Source: Eubacteriaceae bacterium UBA6119 (GTDB lineage Bacteria; Bacillota; Clostridia; Eubacteriales; UBA1433). From it: DNA of 64,000 nt. The stretch lies in NCBI GenBank assembly GCA_002423395.1, contig DIVZ01000007.1, positions 1 to 64,000 on the forward strand, given 5' to 3'. Positions 7,183 to 16,458 of this stretch are shown piece after piece. The notes under the pieces were generated by a model. That model was not told the DNA's origin. It ran no database searches and saw nothing but the letters and a program-made list of their open reading frames with translations. A program made the translations under genes and the position numbers. How positions within the stretch are numbered: the first letter of the stretch is position 1; every line of letters starts with the position of its first letter.

Positions 7183-8121
7183 ATGAAAGCAGCTATACTT
7201 GGTTCAGGCGCGATAGGCTCATTTGTAGGCAGCGGACTGTTAAAGGGGGGAGCGGACGTATGGTTTGTAGATAAATACAAAGACCATGTTGACGCAATAA
7301 ACAAAAACGGACTTATAGTTGAGACAAAAGACAAAACAGAAGTTCTGAAAGCAAAAGCGACAAGCACAGGAGCGGAAGCAGGAGTTTGCGACGTTGTTAT
7401 AATTCTTGTAAAAGGACCTCAGACCAGAAGTTCAATTGAAGAATATAAGGAACTGTTTGATGAGCATACTTTTGTAATAACGCTTCAAAACGGCGTAGGA
7501 AACGCAGAAATTCTATTTGAAAAGTTTGCGAAAGACAAAGTGGGTTACGGGGTTATGCATATTGCGAGCAAGATGATAGGTCCGGGTCACGTAAGCGGGA
7601 TACTTACGGATCATAACGACATATTGTTCCGCGGTTCGGACCCGAACGTAAAACCCAAAGAATTGGCAGAACTTGAAGAGACGTTCCACAAAGGCGGAAT
7701 GAGAGCGTATTATAATGTTGAAGCTGACAAATTTATATGGAAAAAGATGGTTGTAAATTGCGCGGTTAATATTACATGCGGACTCGTAAGATGCACAATA
7801 GGCCAGTTCCATGACGCAAAAGGCGGAGAAGAGCTAGAAAAACTTATTGTAAAAGAGCTTATTGAGGTGGTAAATGCATTGGGCGTTAAGCTGACGTTTG
7901 AAGAAGGATGGAAATATTACATTGATGAAAACCTTCCGGCTATAAGACCTCATTATCCATCATCGACTCAGGATGTTATGAAAAAGAGAGAAACAGAAAT
8001 TGACTTTATAAACGGGGCCGTGAGCAGACTCGGAAAAGAATTAGGAATACCCACACCCGTAAACGACACGATAACTTTGCTTGAGCATGCGCTTGAAGAT
8101 ACGTATTCTGTTCAGTTCTGA
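7183..8121 (+). CDS. Ketopantoate reductase family protein (PanE/ApbA-like)
   Basis: A 312-residue NADPH-dependent reductase. The Rossmann motif GSGAIG lies at 7-12, the LQNGVGN segment near 101-107, and WKKMVVNCAVN near 186-196 carries the conserved lysine and asparagine of the family. PanE reduces 2-dehydropantoate to pantoate. The ATG at 7183 is preferred because the ATG at 7174 overlaps the ribosome site AAAGGA. With panB directly downstream a pantoate role is likely, but many relatives act on other 2-oxoacids, so no symbol is given. Confidence 0.85.
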   Translation: MKAAILGSGAIGSFVGSGLLKGGADVWFVDKYKDHVDAINKNGLIVETKDKTEVLKAKATSTGAEAGVCDVVIILVKGPQTRSSIEEYKELFDEHTFVITLQNGVGNAEILFEKFAKDKVGYGVMHIASKMIGPGHVSGILTDHNDILFRGSDPNVKPKELAELEETFHKGGMRAYYNVEADKFIWKKMVVNCAVNITCGLVRCTIGQFHDAKGGEELEKLIVKELIEVVNALGVKLTFEEGWKYYIDENLPAIRPHYPSSTQDVMKKRETEIDFINGAVSRLGKELGIPTPVNDTITLLEHALEDTYSVQF

Positions 8122-8160
8122 TAAATTGCATTTTATTAAAATATGAAAGAAGGAAGATAT

Positions 8161-8988
8161 ATGAAGCAAAAAATAACTATTCCCGAATTCAAAAAAGTAA
8201 AGCAAGAAGGACGAAAACTGACTATGGTTACCGCGTTTGATTATTATACCGCTACAATTGTGGATGAAAGTGACGCAGAAGTGATTTTAGTAGGAGATTC
8301 GCTGGGAATGATAATGCTGGGATATAAAAGCACTACTCCCGTCACAATGGATGAAATGATACATCATACAAAAGCGGTAGTGAAAGGAGCGCCGAATACT
8401 TTTATTATAGGCGATCTGCCGTTCGGCTCATATCATGAAAGCTGCGAACAGGCTGTAAGAAACTCCGCCAGAATGATTAAAGAAACAGGATGCGACTGCG
8501 TAAAACTTGAAGGCGGAATTGAAATGGCTGACAGAGTAAGAGCTATAGCAAACGCAGGAATTGCGGTTATGGGGCATATAGGGCTTACGCCGCAAACGGC
8601 TACTAATCTAGGCGGGTACAAAGTGCAGGGAGGAACGCCCGAAAGCGCGAAAAAACTTGTAGAGGACGCTAAAATCCTTGAGCAGGCTGGCTCTTTTGTA
8701 ATCGCCACCGAATGTATTCCCTCTGGCGTTACGAAAGCTATTTCGGAAGCTGTGAGCGTTCCGGTTATGGGCATAGGAACAGGACCGTATGTGGATATTC
8801 AGGCTTTGCTTACACATGATTTGCTTGGAATGTACGGAGGATTTAAGCCTAAGTTTGTAAAAGTGTATAAAAACCTCCGCAAAGAAATGATTGACGGCAT
8901 AAACGAGTTTAAAGGAGAAGTTGACAAAGGATTGTTCCCGACACCCGAATACAGCTTTAACGCTAAAGTAGAAGGGTTCGAGCTGTAA
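8161..8988 (+). CDS. panB: 3-methyl-2-oxobutanoate hydroxymethyltransferase PanB
   Basis: A 275-residue TIM-barrel enzyme. It transfers a hydroxymethyl group from methylene-tetrahydrofolate to 2-oxoisovalerate, giving ketopantoate, the first step of pantothenate synthesis. Family marks are MVTAFDYYTA, VGDSLGMIMLGY, GDLPFGSY and the VMGHIGLTPQ segment. The ATG at 8161 is chosen because GAAGGA sits eight bases upstream; an in-frame ATG at 8143 lacks a site. It is the last gene of the vor operon, and a terminator follows. No panC or panD is in the window. Confidence 0.93.
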   Translation: MKQKITIPEFKKVKQEGRKLTMVTAFDYYTATIVDESDAEVILVGDSLGMIMLGYKSTTPVTMDEMIHHTKAVVKGAPNTFIIGDLPFGSYHESCEQAVRNSARMIKETGCDCVKLEGGIEMADRVRAIANAGIAVMGHIGLTPQTATNLGGYKVQGGTPESAKKLVEDAKILEQAGSFVIATECIPSGVTKAISEAVSVPVMGIGTGPYVDIQALLTHDLLGMYGGFKPKFVKVYKNLRKEMIDGINEFKGEVDKGLFPTPEYSFNAKVEGFEL

Positions 8989-9001
8989 ATATAAATATAC
9001 T

Positions 9002-9027
9002 AAAGCCGCTTTTTAAGCGGCTTTTAT
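9002..9027 (+). terminator. Terminator of the vor-panE-panB operon
   Basis: AAAGCCGCTT and AAGCGGCTTT form a 10-bp stem with a two-base loop, followed by TATTAT. It lies 14 bases after the panB stop. Confidence 0.8.
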
Positions 9028-9078
9028 TATGTGCATAATAACTTAAAGATATATAATTTATTAATAAAAAGTTATTAC

Positions 9079-9108
9079 TTTACAAAATACGACAAATATC
9101 GTATTATA
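9079..9108 (+). promoter_or_regulatory. Promoter with embedded inverted repeat, upstream of a secreted protein
   Basis: TTTACA at 9079-9084, an 18-base spacer and TATTAT at 9103-9108 look like a sigma-A promoter. The inverted repeat AATACGA (9086-9092), six bases, TCGTATT (9099-9105) lies between and partly on the -10 box, the position expected of a repressor site. Confidence 0.4.
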
Positions 9109-9176
9109 ATTATATATAATTACAAATATAAATATAATTTACAATGCTGCGTTATATAAAAATTGGAGGGAAAAAA

Positions 9177-9893
9177 ATGAAAAAGAAAAGATTAATGACC
9201 TCTATTGTTTTACTGCTAATGCTTATAAGTTTTATGGCACCGTTAAGCGCAAATATAAGCGATACTGTTGTTTCAGACATTGACTATAAATCTGTACAAT
9301 TGGATAACGACACATTATTTGAAATGGCAATGGACGGCAATTTGATTAATAACAGCCATACGAAAGTAAGTGTTTACAAAAATGATGGGCAGGAAAAGGT
9401 TTTTGAAATTAAAAAGTTACTTTCAAAAAAAGTATACAGCGACGGAACTGTTGAAGAATCCAATTCTGATGAGTTAATTGGGACAAGATATATATTAACT
9501 GATACAAGGACGGGACAAGACCCGATGTATACTGTCAGATTAACAGTCGGCGCACAATATGATGTAAAAACTAAAGGTGATTTAAAATTTTTTAAAGTAA
9601 TAAAATTTTGGTGTACGCCTGTTCTTCTTGACGGGTCATTTACACTTAAATCTCTAAGCGGTAAAGCCCGGGCATATGGAGTCAGCTATGATGATAACGG
9701 GCCTGTCAATGACACAAGCTACTTATCTACAATTACAAATCCGGGTAACGGTCAACAGTATAATAAGACTACCGGATTTACAAGATACTGTTATAGTGAA
9801 GAACTTCCTAGTCAAGTTTACATTCAAGGAACCCTTAAATATGGGCGTGGAACTTCAACAAATACATATACACTCAGAAAGGACATAGATTGA
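9177..9893 (+). CDS. Secreted protein of unknown function
   Basis: A 238-residue protein that I do not recognise. It has a clear signal peptide (KKKR, a hydrophobic run to about residue 22, then a likely signal peptidase I site after PLSA near 26). The mature part is polar and rich in Thr, Ser, Asp and Tyr. It lacks the lipobox cysteine and a sortase signal, so it is probably released or loosely wall-bound. The ATG at 9177 is preferred over a GTG/ATG further up because GGAGGG stands seven bases before it. A membrane protein gene follows 111 bases downstream on the same strand. Confidence 0.7.
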   Translation: MKKKRLMTSIVLLLMLISFMAPLSANISDTVVSDIDYKSVQLDNDTLFEMAMDGNLINNSHTKVSVYKNDGQEKVFEIKKLLSKKVYSDGTVEESNSDELIGTRYILTDTRTGQDPMYTVRLTVGAQYDVKTKGDLKFFKVIKFWCTPVLLDGSFTLKSLSGKARAYGVSYDDNGPVNDTSYLSTITNPGNGQQYNKTTGFTRYCYSEELPSQVYIQGTLKYGRGTSTNTYTLRKDID

Positions 9894-10004
9894 AATATTG
9901 TTTATTTATATTATATAATATAATATAAAAGTGATAAATGCAGCATTGTAACGATATATTAGAAGTATACGATTTTACAAAATTATATTTATGGGGGATG
10001 AAAG

Positions 10005-10394
10005 ATGAATAAAAAACAAAGTATCATAAAGGCTTCATGTGCCATTATAATATTACTGATATTTTACGCAATTGAGTATTATATGCGTGCAGAAAAATAT
10101 GACACTAATTATATTGTGTTAATGTTATTAATTGAATTTGAGGCTTTTATAGTCGGAGTTTTCTTTTCTATGGAACATATTAAAAAATGGCGAGGCGAAG
10201 GAAAGATAAAAATAAATTATATCTTTGCAATTTTAGCTGTACTTCTTATAATATTGCACACGCCTATTGTTCCGTTAAATTACTTCAGAATAATCAGAGT
10301 TCCGATGCTAGTGATTATGACGTTTTTCTGGTACGCTTTGGCTCATTCATTTAACAAAATACCTATTGAACAAAGCGAAGTTAAAGATAAATAA
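10005..10394 (+). CDS. Four-helix membrane protein of unknown function
   Basis: A 129-residue protein with four predicted membrane segments (about 8-24, 32-55, 68-86 and 92-110) and a short charged C-terminus. I see no family motif. The start has GGGGGATGA upstream. It lies between the secreted protein gene and the lipid kinase gene, with no operon link clear from spacing. Confidence 0.65.
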   Translation: MNKKQSIIKASCAIIILLIFYAIEYYMRAEKYDTNYIVLMLLIEFEAFIVGVFFSMEHIKKWRGEGKIKINYIFAILAVLLIILHTPIVPLNYFRIIRVPMLVIMTFFWYALAHSFNKIPIEQSEVKDK

Positions 10395-10494
10395 AACACA
10401 TAATCAAAACTAAGTTTTATTGCTTTTTGCTTAACTGTAATATAAAATAAAAATATGTCATTAATTGTCGATTACATACACGAGGTGAATACAA

Positions 10495-11430
10495 TTGTAC
10501 AGACAGCTTGAGCATATTTTTATTTTAAATTCATCAGCAATAAGAGCCAAAAAGCAGGACAAGCTTAAAGAACAGATTTTATCGGCTTGCAAGGATGAAG
10601 AGATAAAAAAAGAGATTTTTATATCCAAGCAAAAGGGCGATATTGAAAGTTTTATCGCAGGAGTGCTGCAGCATGGCAGAAAAGCGAGGTTTTACGCCTG
10701 CGGAGGCGACGGAACGTTAAACATTGTCGCAAACTGCATATACGGACATGAAGGATGCGAACTTGCGGCTATACCTTTCGGCACGGGCAATGATTTTATA
10801 AAGAATTTTACAAACACAGAATATTTCTCCGATATAGAAAAGCAGATTAAAGGTGAAGGGCTGAAGGTTGACTGTATAAGCTTTGATGATAAAATTTCTG
10901 TTAATATGATTAATATAGGATTTGACAGTGCGGTTGCGGGCAAAACGGAAGAGACAAAAAAGATTCCATTTATAAAAGGACCTATGGCTTATATTGTGGG
11001 TGTCGCGGTTATTTTAAAGCAAATGCCGCTTACCGATATGGAAATAATAATTGACGGAAAAGAGAAATTAAGCGGAAAATTTTTGCTTTGCGCCATATCA
11101 AGCGGTTCATATTGCGGAGGAGGGTTTAACGCTTTGTCAAAAGCCGTTTTAAATGACGGCTACATTGATATAATTGCCGTTAAGCCGCTTAGCAGATTAA
11201 AGTTTATCAGCATAGTCGGCAAATATAAAAAAGGAACGCTGCTTGGCACTGCCCTTGCGGATAAGATACTTACTTTCAGACAATGCAGGATAGTAAGCAT
11301 GAAACTGGGAAAAGAAGATTACATATGTGTTGACGGAGAAATGCTGTTAACAGGCGGAGCTGAATTTAAAGCAGTAAATAAAGCTATTACGTTTTCAGTA
11401 CCGCAAAGGTGCGAGCAGAAAAATAAATAA
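10495..11430 (+). CDS. Diacylglycerol/lipid kinase family protein (YegS/DgkB-like)
   Basis: A 311-residue cytoplasmic or membrane-associated lipid kinase. The nucleotide-binding signature GGDGTLN lies at 70-76 and GTGNDF at 96-101, with the conserved glycine-rich middle (SSGSYCGGGFNA) and a C-terminal domain containing VDGE. The family phosphorylates diacylglycerol or related lipids with ATP. Start codon is TTG at 10495, with GAGGTG seven bases upstream. A bidirectional terminator separates it from engB. The exact lipid substrate cannot be told. Confidence 0.87.
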   Translation: MYRQLEHIFILNSSAIRAKKQDKLKEQILSACKDEEIKKEIFISKQKGDIESFIAGVLQHGRKARFYACGGDGTLNIVANCIYGHEGCELAAIPFGTGNDFIKNFTNTEYFSDIEKQIKGEGLKVDCISFDDKISVNMINIGFDSAVAGKTEETKKIPFIKGPMAYIVGVAVILKQMPLTDMEIIIDGKEKLSGKFLLCAISSGSYCGGGFNALSKAVLNDGYIDIIAVKPLSRLKFISIVGKYKKGTLLGTALADKILTFRQCRIVSMKLGKEDYICVDGEMLLTGGAEFKAVNKAITFSVPQRCEQKNK

Positions 11431-11439
11431 ACAAATAAT

Positions 11440-11463
11440 AAAAGCGCCGCAGGCGCTTTTATT
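11440..11463. terminator. Bidirectional terminator between lipid kinase and engB
   Basis: AAAAGCGCC and GGCGCTTTT form a 9-bp stem around GCA, with A and T tracts on the two sides. It can serve both converging genes. Confidence 0.8.
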
Positions 11464-11465
11464 TC

Positions 11466-12056
11466 TTATTCTTCTTGTATTCCCAAAATTTCTGAGAGTA
11501 TGTTTAACGTATGTTCTCTTCCCAGATTATTATGAGATGAATAAATAATAGGTTCATATATTAAATCATTAAATTTCTGCTTTGCTTTCTTTGCATTTAC
11601 CGCAATTTCATTTTTGCTTATTTTGTCAGCTTTAGTTAAAATGATATACGGTTCATATCCGTTATATTTAAGCCATTCGTACATTAAAATATCATTCTCA
11701 GTCGGCTCGTGCCTTATGTCTACAAGAAGCATTACAGCAGAGGGATGATAATTAAGCAAATAATACTCAATAATGCCGCCGAATTTAGCTTTTGTTTTCT
11801 TGCTTGTTTTAGCGTAACCATAACCGGGCATATCAACTATATAAAATGTATCGTTTATAAGGTAGTAATTGGCAGTCTGGGTTTTGCCGGGCTCAGACGA
11901 TGCGCGCGCCAGCTTTTTCATATTTACAAATGAATTAATAAACGAAGACTTGCCAACGTTAGAACGCCCCAGAAGCACTATCTGGGGGTGTTCATCGTTT
12001 ATATACTGGTCTTTTAATGCGGCGCTTTTAATATAAGCGGCTTTTTTAATTTTCAT
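11466..12056 (-). CDS. engB: Ribosome biogenesis GTPase EngB/YsxC
   Basis: A 196-residue TRAFAC GTPase needed for 50S subunit assembly. G1 GRSNVGKS is at 30-37, the G2 region SSEPGKTQT near 53-61, G3 DMPGYG at 75-80 and G4 TKAD at 141-144. The length is normal for the family. It starts five bases after the lon stop codon, and no separate ribosome site is evident, so translation is probably coupled to lon. The lon-engB order is common in Firmicutes. Confidence 0.95.
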   Translation of the reverse strand: MKIKKAAYIKSAALKDQYINDEHPQIVLLGRSNVGKSSFINSFVNMKKLARASSEPGKTQTANYYLINDTFYIVDMPGYGYAKTSKKTKAKFGGIIEYYLLNYHPSAVMLLVDIRHEPTENDILMYEWLKYNGYEPYIILTKADKISKNEIAVNAKKAKQKFNDLIYEPIIYSSHNNLGREHTLNILSEILGIQEE

Positions 12057-12061
12057 ATAAT

Positions 12062-14419
12062 TTATGCGAAAACTATATCAAAAACATCTTTAATATTTTC
12101 CGCGAAATGTATAGTTAAAGTCTGCAAAATTCCCTGCGGAACGTCTTCTAAATCCCTTTCATTTTCTTTGGGCAATATAACGTCTTTTACCTGCGCTCTA
12201 GACGCAGCCAGAAGTTTTTCGCGCAGCCCGCCTATTGGAAGCACTGAGCCGCTTAACGTTATTTCACCAGTCATTGCGATGCGCTCGCTTACAGGTTTGT
12301 AAGAAAATGCTGACAGCATAGCTGTGCTTATTGCAATGCCTGCCGAAGGACCGTCTTTAGGAATTGCTCCCTCAGGAAAGTGCAGATGCACATCGCTTTT
12401 AAGTATAGTATCATAGTCTATGCCATAAGCTTCGGCGTTAGAGCGTATAAGGCTGTGCGCTGCTTGGGCAGATTCTTTCATAACGTCGCCCAATTGTCCC
12501 GTAAGCACAAGAGTGCCTTTGCCTTTCATTACAAGCGCTTCCACTTTTAAGGTGTCGCCGCCGTTTTTTGTCCATGCAAGGCCGTTTACAACGCCTATAT
12601 TGCGTTTATCAGTCATCATGTCAAAACGGTTTTTCGGTCTTGAGAGATATTTCTCAAGATTTTCTCTGCTTACATTAACACAAGCTGTTTCGTTTTCGAG
12701 TATCTCTTTTGCCGCTTTTCTGCAGATTTTGGCAATCATTCTGTCAAGCTCGCGGACGCCTGATTCTGATGTATATTTGTTTATAATATCGTTAACGGCT
12801 TCATCGTCTATAACAAGCTGAGTATCATTAAGTCCGTGCTGTTTTATCTGCTTAGAAATCAAGAATTGTTTTGCTATATGGAATTTTTCTTCGGCAATGT
12901 ATCCGTCAACTTCAATTAATTCCATTCTGTCGAGCAGCGGCTCGGGTATTGTCGATACTGTATTTGCAGTTGTTACAAACATTACGTTTGACAAATCAAA
13001 CGGTATTTCCAAATAGTTGTCCGTAAAAGTTGAGTTCTGTTCGGGGTCAAGCGCTTCCAATAAAGCTGACGCGGGGTCGCCTCTGAAGTCTTTTGAAAGC
13101 TTATCTATTTCGTCAAGCAAAAACAACGGATTGTTTGAGCCAGCCTGTTTTATTGTCGTTAATATTCTTCCCGGCATTGAGCCTATGTATGTACGTCTGT
13201 GACCTCTTATTTCCGCTTCATCGCGCATTCCGCCAAGACTCATTCGTATATATTTTCTTCCCGTAGCGTGCGCAATAGATTTTGCTATTGACGTTTTGCC
13301 TACGCCCGGAGGGCCAACAAGGCAAAGAATGGGGCTTTTAAGCGATTTGGCAAGAGTTATAACCGATAAGTATTCCAGCACTCTTTCCTTTACTTTTTCC
13401 ATAGCGTAATGCTCTGACTGCAGGATTTCTTTTGCCTGCTTGATGTCTGAAAGTTCCGGTGTTGAAGTATTCCATGGAAGCTCTAGAATCGTTTCAATAT
13501 ATGTCTGAATTACACCTGCTTCAGACGAGCCGAGCGGTATCATTTCAAGTCTGTTAATTTCTTTTTCCACTTTTTGAGTAATTTCTTCGGATAAATTAAT
13601 CTCAGCGAGTTTTTTTCTGTAATCTTCCGCAATGTTATCCGGATTTTTCTCGCCTAGCTCTTCCTGCAAAACCCTGATCTGTTCGTTTATAAAAGCCGAT
13701 TTCTGCATTTCATCAAGGCTTGTTTTAACTTTGCGCATGATTTTTAATTCGAGGTTTAAAAGATTAATTTCTTTTGATATTTTCTCGTTTAGTATTTCAA
13801 GGCGTTTATTTACGTCTTCTTCACCAAGCAGCGTCTGCGCGTCTTCATCTTCAAAGGGAATGTTGGCGCACACCAAATCAATAAGATCGTGCGCGTTTTT
13901 TGCAGTTTGTATTTTAAGCACAGTTTCTTTTGAAATGAGGTTACCTTTTATCTGAGCGTATTCTGAGAATAATTTTTTTGATATTCTCATGCTGACGTTT
14001 GTTTCTTCCGATTGTTCGTAATCGTTGCTTATGATGGAAGCTTCAACTACAAAATACGGCTCTGTTTGTATGTAGCGGTCAATTTTTCCGCGCTCGGTTA
14101 TGTCTACCATCACGCGCACCAAATTGCCGTGCAGCTTGCCCATTTGTTTGATTTTCGCGTATACTCCGAAAGGACGGATATCTTTTTCTTCCGGCAGTTC
14201 AACTTCGCTTTCGTACTGCGTACTTAAAAACAACATCCTGCTGCCTTCCATCGCGTTTTCCAAAGCCAGAATTGATTTCGCGCGTGATATATCAAAATAC
14301 GCTTCTGTGCCGGGCTGGAAGTTGATGCCCCTTATGCTGATTAACGGAAATTGATTATTCTTTAATTCAGTTTTTTGTTCGTAATCTTTCTTTAAGATAT
14401 TAATTTTCAATTTATTCAT
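12062..14419 (-). CDS. lon: ATP-dependent protease Lon (La)
   Basis: A 785-residue Lon protease with three parts. An N-terminal substrate domain (about 20-215) leads to an AAA+ ATPase with Walker A GPPGVGKTS at 369-377 and Walker B LDEIDK at 435-440. The C-terminal serine protease domain has catalytic Ser692 in KDGPSAG and Lys735. It degrades misfolded and regulatory proteins in the cytoplasm. The ATG at 14419 sits directly on its AAGG site, so the TTG three codons later (14410), with proper spacing, may be the real start. engB follows in the same unit. Confidence 0.96.
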   Translation of the reverse strand: MNKLKINILKKDYEQKTELKNNQFPLISIRGINFQPGTEAYFDISRAKSILALENAMEGSRMLFLSTQYESEVELPEEKDIRPFGVYAKIKQMGKLHGNLVRVMVDITERGKIDRYIQTEPYFVVEASIISNDYEQSEETNVSMRISKKLFSEYAQIKGNLISKETVLKIQTAKNAHDLIDLVCANIPFEDEDAQTLLGEEDVNKRLEILNEKISKEINLLNLELKIMRKVKTSLDEMQKSAFINEQIRVLQEELGEKNPDNIAEDYRKKLAEINLSEEITQKVEKEINRLEMIPLGSSEAGVIQTYIETILELPWNTSTPELSDIKQAKEILQSEHYAMEKVKERVLEYLSVITLAKSLKSPILCLVGPPGVGKTSIAKSIAHATGRKYIRMSLGGMRDEAEIRGHRRTYIGSMPGRILTTIKQAGSNNPLFLLDEIDKLSKDFRGDPASALLEALDPEQNSTFTDNYLEIPFDLSNVMFVTTANTVSTIPEPLLDRMELIEVDGYIAEEKFHIAKQFLISKQIKQHGLNDTQLVIDDEAVNDIINKYTSESGVRELDRMIAKICRKAAKEILENETACVNVSRENLEKYLSRPKNRFDMMTDKRNIGVVNGLAWTKNGGDTLKVEALVMKGKGTLVLTGQLGDVMKESAQAAHSLIRSNAEAYGIDYDTILKSDVHLHFPEGAIPKDGPSAGIAISTAMLSAFSYKPVSERIAMTGEITLSGSVLPIGGLREKLLAASRAQVKDVILPKENERDLEDVPQGILQTLTIHFAENIKDVFDIVFA

Positions 14420-14452
14420 CCTTATGTATTTTCTTGGTTTTATATTTTTTAT

Positions 14453-14480
14453 ATTATATCATTTAGTTTCTGTTTTACAA
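14453..14480 (-). promoter_or_regulatory. Putative lon promoter
   Basis: On the minus strand: TTGTAA (14480-14475), a 16-base spacer, TATAAT (14458-14453), 34 bases upstream of the lon start. No CIRCE or CtsR-type site is seen beside it. Confidence 0.5.
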
Positions 14481-14590
14481 TATACAAAAAATTAGCAATT
14501 AATTATACAAATAATTACAAATTTTACGTCGCTCGATATTCTAACATAAAACGTATGTATATTAATTAATATGAAGAATGCAATTATAAA

Positions 14591-14619
14591 TTGTTAACGC
14601 GCTGATATTTTGATATAAT
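14591..14619 (+). promoter_or_regulatory. Promoter of lepA
   Basis: TTGTTA at 14591-14596, exactly 17 bases, and a consensus TATAAT at 14614-14619, 34 bases before the lepA start. Confidence 0.65.
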
Positions 14620-14652
14620 AATCGAAAATTTGTTTATGTTTTAGGAGAAAGT

Positions 14653-16458
14653 ATGTCTGACATTCAAAGCAGAATAAGAAACTTCAGCATTATTGCACAC
14701 ATAGATCACGGTAAAAGCACTCTTGCGGACAGGCTCATTGAGTATACCGGACTTATTTCACAGAGGGATATGGTATCCCAGGTGCTTGACAATATGGAAC
14801 TTGAGCGCGAGAGGGGAATTACGATAAAACTTCAAACCGTAAGGCTTACTTACAAAGCGGAGGACGGGGAAGAATATTATCTGAATTTAATAGACACTCC
14901 CGGGCATGTTGACTTTACGTATGAAGTTTCGCGTTCGCTTGCTGCGTGCGAAGGCGCGGTACTTGTGGTGGACGCAACACAAGGGGTAGAAGCGCAGACG
15001 CTTGCCAACGTTTATCTAGCGCTTGAAAACGACCTTGAGATTATCCCTGTTTTAAACAAGATAGATCTTATAAGCGCGGAGCCCGAGAGGGTTTTAAAAG
15101 AAATCGAAGACGTAATAGGGCTATATACGGAAGGCACGCCGCAAATAAGCGCAAAAGAAGGACTTAACATAAAAGATGTCCTAGAGGCGATAGTTACCCG
15201 CGTGCCGTCTCCGAAAGGCGATGCCGGCGCACCGCTTAAAGCTCTTATATTCGATTCATACTATGACAGCTACAGAGGAGTAATAGTATCTATAAGGGTA
15301 ATGGACGGGCAGGTAAGCACAAAAGACAAAATTAAAATGATGTCTAACGGGAAATGCTTTGAAGTTGATGAAATAGGACTTTTCCAAAACGGTCTTCATC
15401 CTGTTGCGAAATTAAGCGCTGGAGAAGTAGGATATCTTACCGCCAGCATAAAAAATATTGGCGACACATCTGTGGGAGATACTATAACGCTTGAGAAAAA
15501 TCCCGCTAAAGCTGCGCTTCCGGGATATAAGAAAGTAAATTCCATGGTTTACTGCGGAATATACCCAGTTGACGGAAACAACTATGAGGATTTAAAAGAC
15601 GCACTGGGAAAACTAAATTTAAACGATGCGTCATTATTATATCAACCCGATACGTCCGCGGTGCTTGGATTTGGATTCAGATGCGGATTTTTGGGGCTTT
15701 TGCATATGGAAATAATACAGCAGAGGCTTGAGAGAGAATTTAACCTTGACATCGTCGCGACTGTTCCGAGCGTTGTGTACCACGTGGCTCTGACTGACGG
15801 GACGGTAATAGATGTGGACAACCCGACTAATATGCCGCCTGCGGTAAAAATTGAATATATGGAAGAACCTATTGCGCAGGCGACTATGATGCTGCCTACT
15901 GAGTATGTGGGCAGCATAATGGAGCTGTGCCAGTCGCGCAGAGGCATATATATAGGCATGAACTACATGGAAGAAAACAGGGTAGTGCTTGAGTATGAGC
16001 TTCCGCTGAATGAAATTATATACGACTTTTTTGACGCTTTGAAATCGCGCACGAAAGGGTACGCTTCGCTGGACTATTCTATAAAGGAATACAAAAAAAG
16101 CGAACTTGTAAAACTCGATATATTATTAAACGGTGAAATAGTGGACGCATTGTCTTTTATAGTTCATAGAGAAAAAGCTTACGAAAGAGGAAGAAAAGTA
16201 GCAGAGAAGCTAAAGAACGAAATACCGCGACAGATGTTTGAAATACCCATTCAAGCGGCAATCGGAGGCAAAATAATCGCGCGCGAGACAGTGAGCGCGA
16301 TGAGAAAAGACGTGCTTAGCAAGTGTTACGGCGGAGACATAAGCCGAAAACGCAAGTTGCTTGAAAAGCAAAAAGAAGGCAAAAAGAAGATGAGACAAAT
16401 AGGAAAGGTGCAGGTGCCGCAGGAAGCGTTTCTGTCGGTGCTTAAACTGGATGAATGA
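14653..16458 (+). CDS. lepA: Elongation factor 4 (LepA), back-translocating GTPase
   Basis: A 601-residue translational GTPase related to EF-G. G1 AHIDHGKST is near 15-23, the G3 DTPGH near 82-86, and the G4 NKID near 136. The C-terminal end has the LepA-specific domain, ending in a lysine-rich tail (SRKRKLLEKQKEGKKKMRQ). It acts on stalled or mistranslocated ribosomes. Start has TAGGAG. Its stop codon overlaps the hemW start (ATGA), so the two are coupled; lepA-hemW-hrcA-grpE-dnaK-dnaJ is a familiar Firmicute order. Confidence 0.97.
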   Translation: MSDIQSRIRNFSIIAHIDHGKSTLADRLIEYTGLISQRDMVSQVLDNMELERERGITIKLQTVRLTYKAEDGEEYYLNLIDTPGHVDFTYEVSRSLAACEGAVLVVDATQGVEAQTLANVYLALENDLEIIPVLNKIDLISAEPERVLKEIEDVIGLYTEGTPQISAKEGLNIKDVLEAIVTRVPSPKGDAGAPLKALIFDSYYDSYRGVIVSIRVMDGQVSTKDKIKMMSNGKCFEVDEIGLFQNGLHPVAKLSAGEVGYLTASIKNIGDTSVGDTITLEKNPAKAALPGYKKVNSMVYCGIYPVDGNNYEDLKDALGKLNLNDASLLYQPDTSAVLGFGFRCGFLGLLHMEIIQQRLEREFNLDIVATVPSVVYHVALTDGTVIDVDNPTNMPPAVKIEYMEEPIAQATMMLPTEYVGSIMELCQSRRGIYIGMNYMEENRVVLEYELPLNEIIYDFFDALKSRTKGYASLDYSIKEYKKSELVKLDILLNGEIVDALSFIVHREKAYERGRKVAEKLKNEIPRQMFEIPIQAAIGGKIIARETVSAMRKDVLSKCYGGDISRKRKLLEKQKEGKKKMRQIGKVQVPQEAFLSVLKLDE

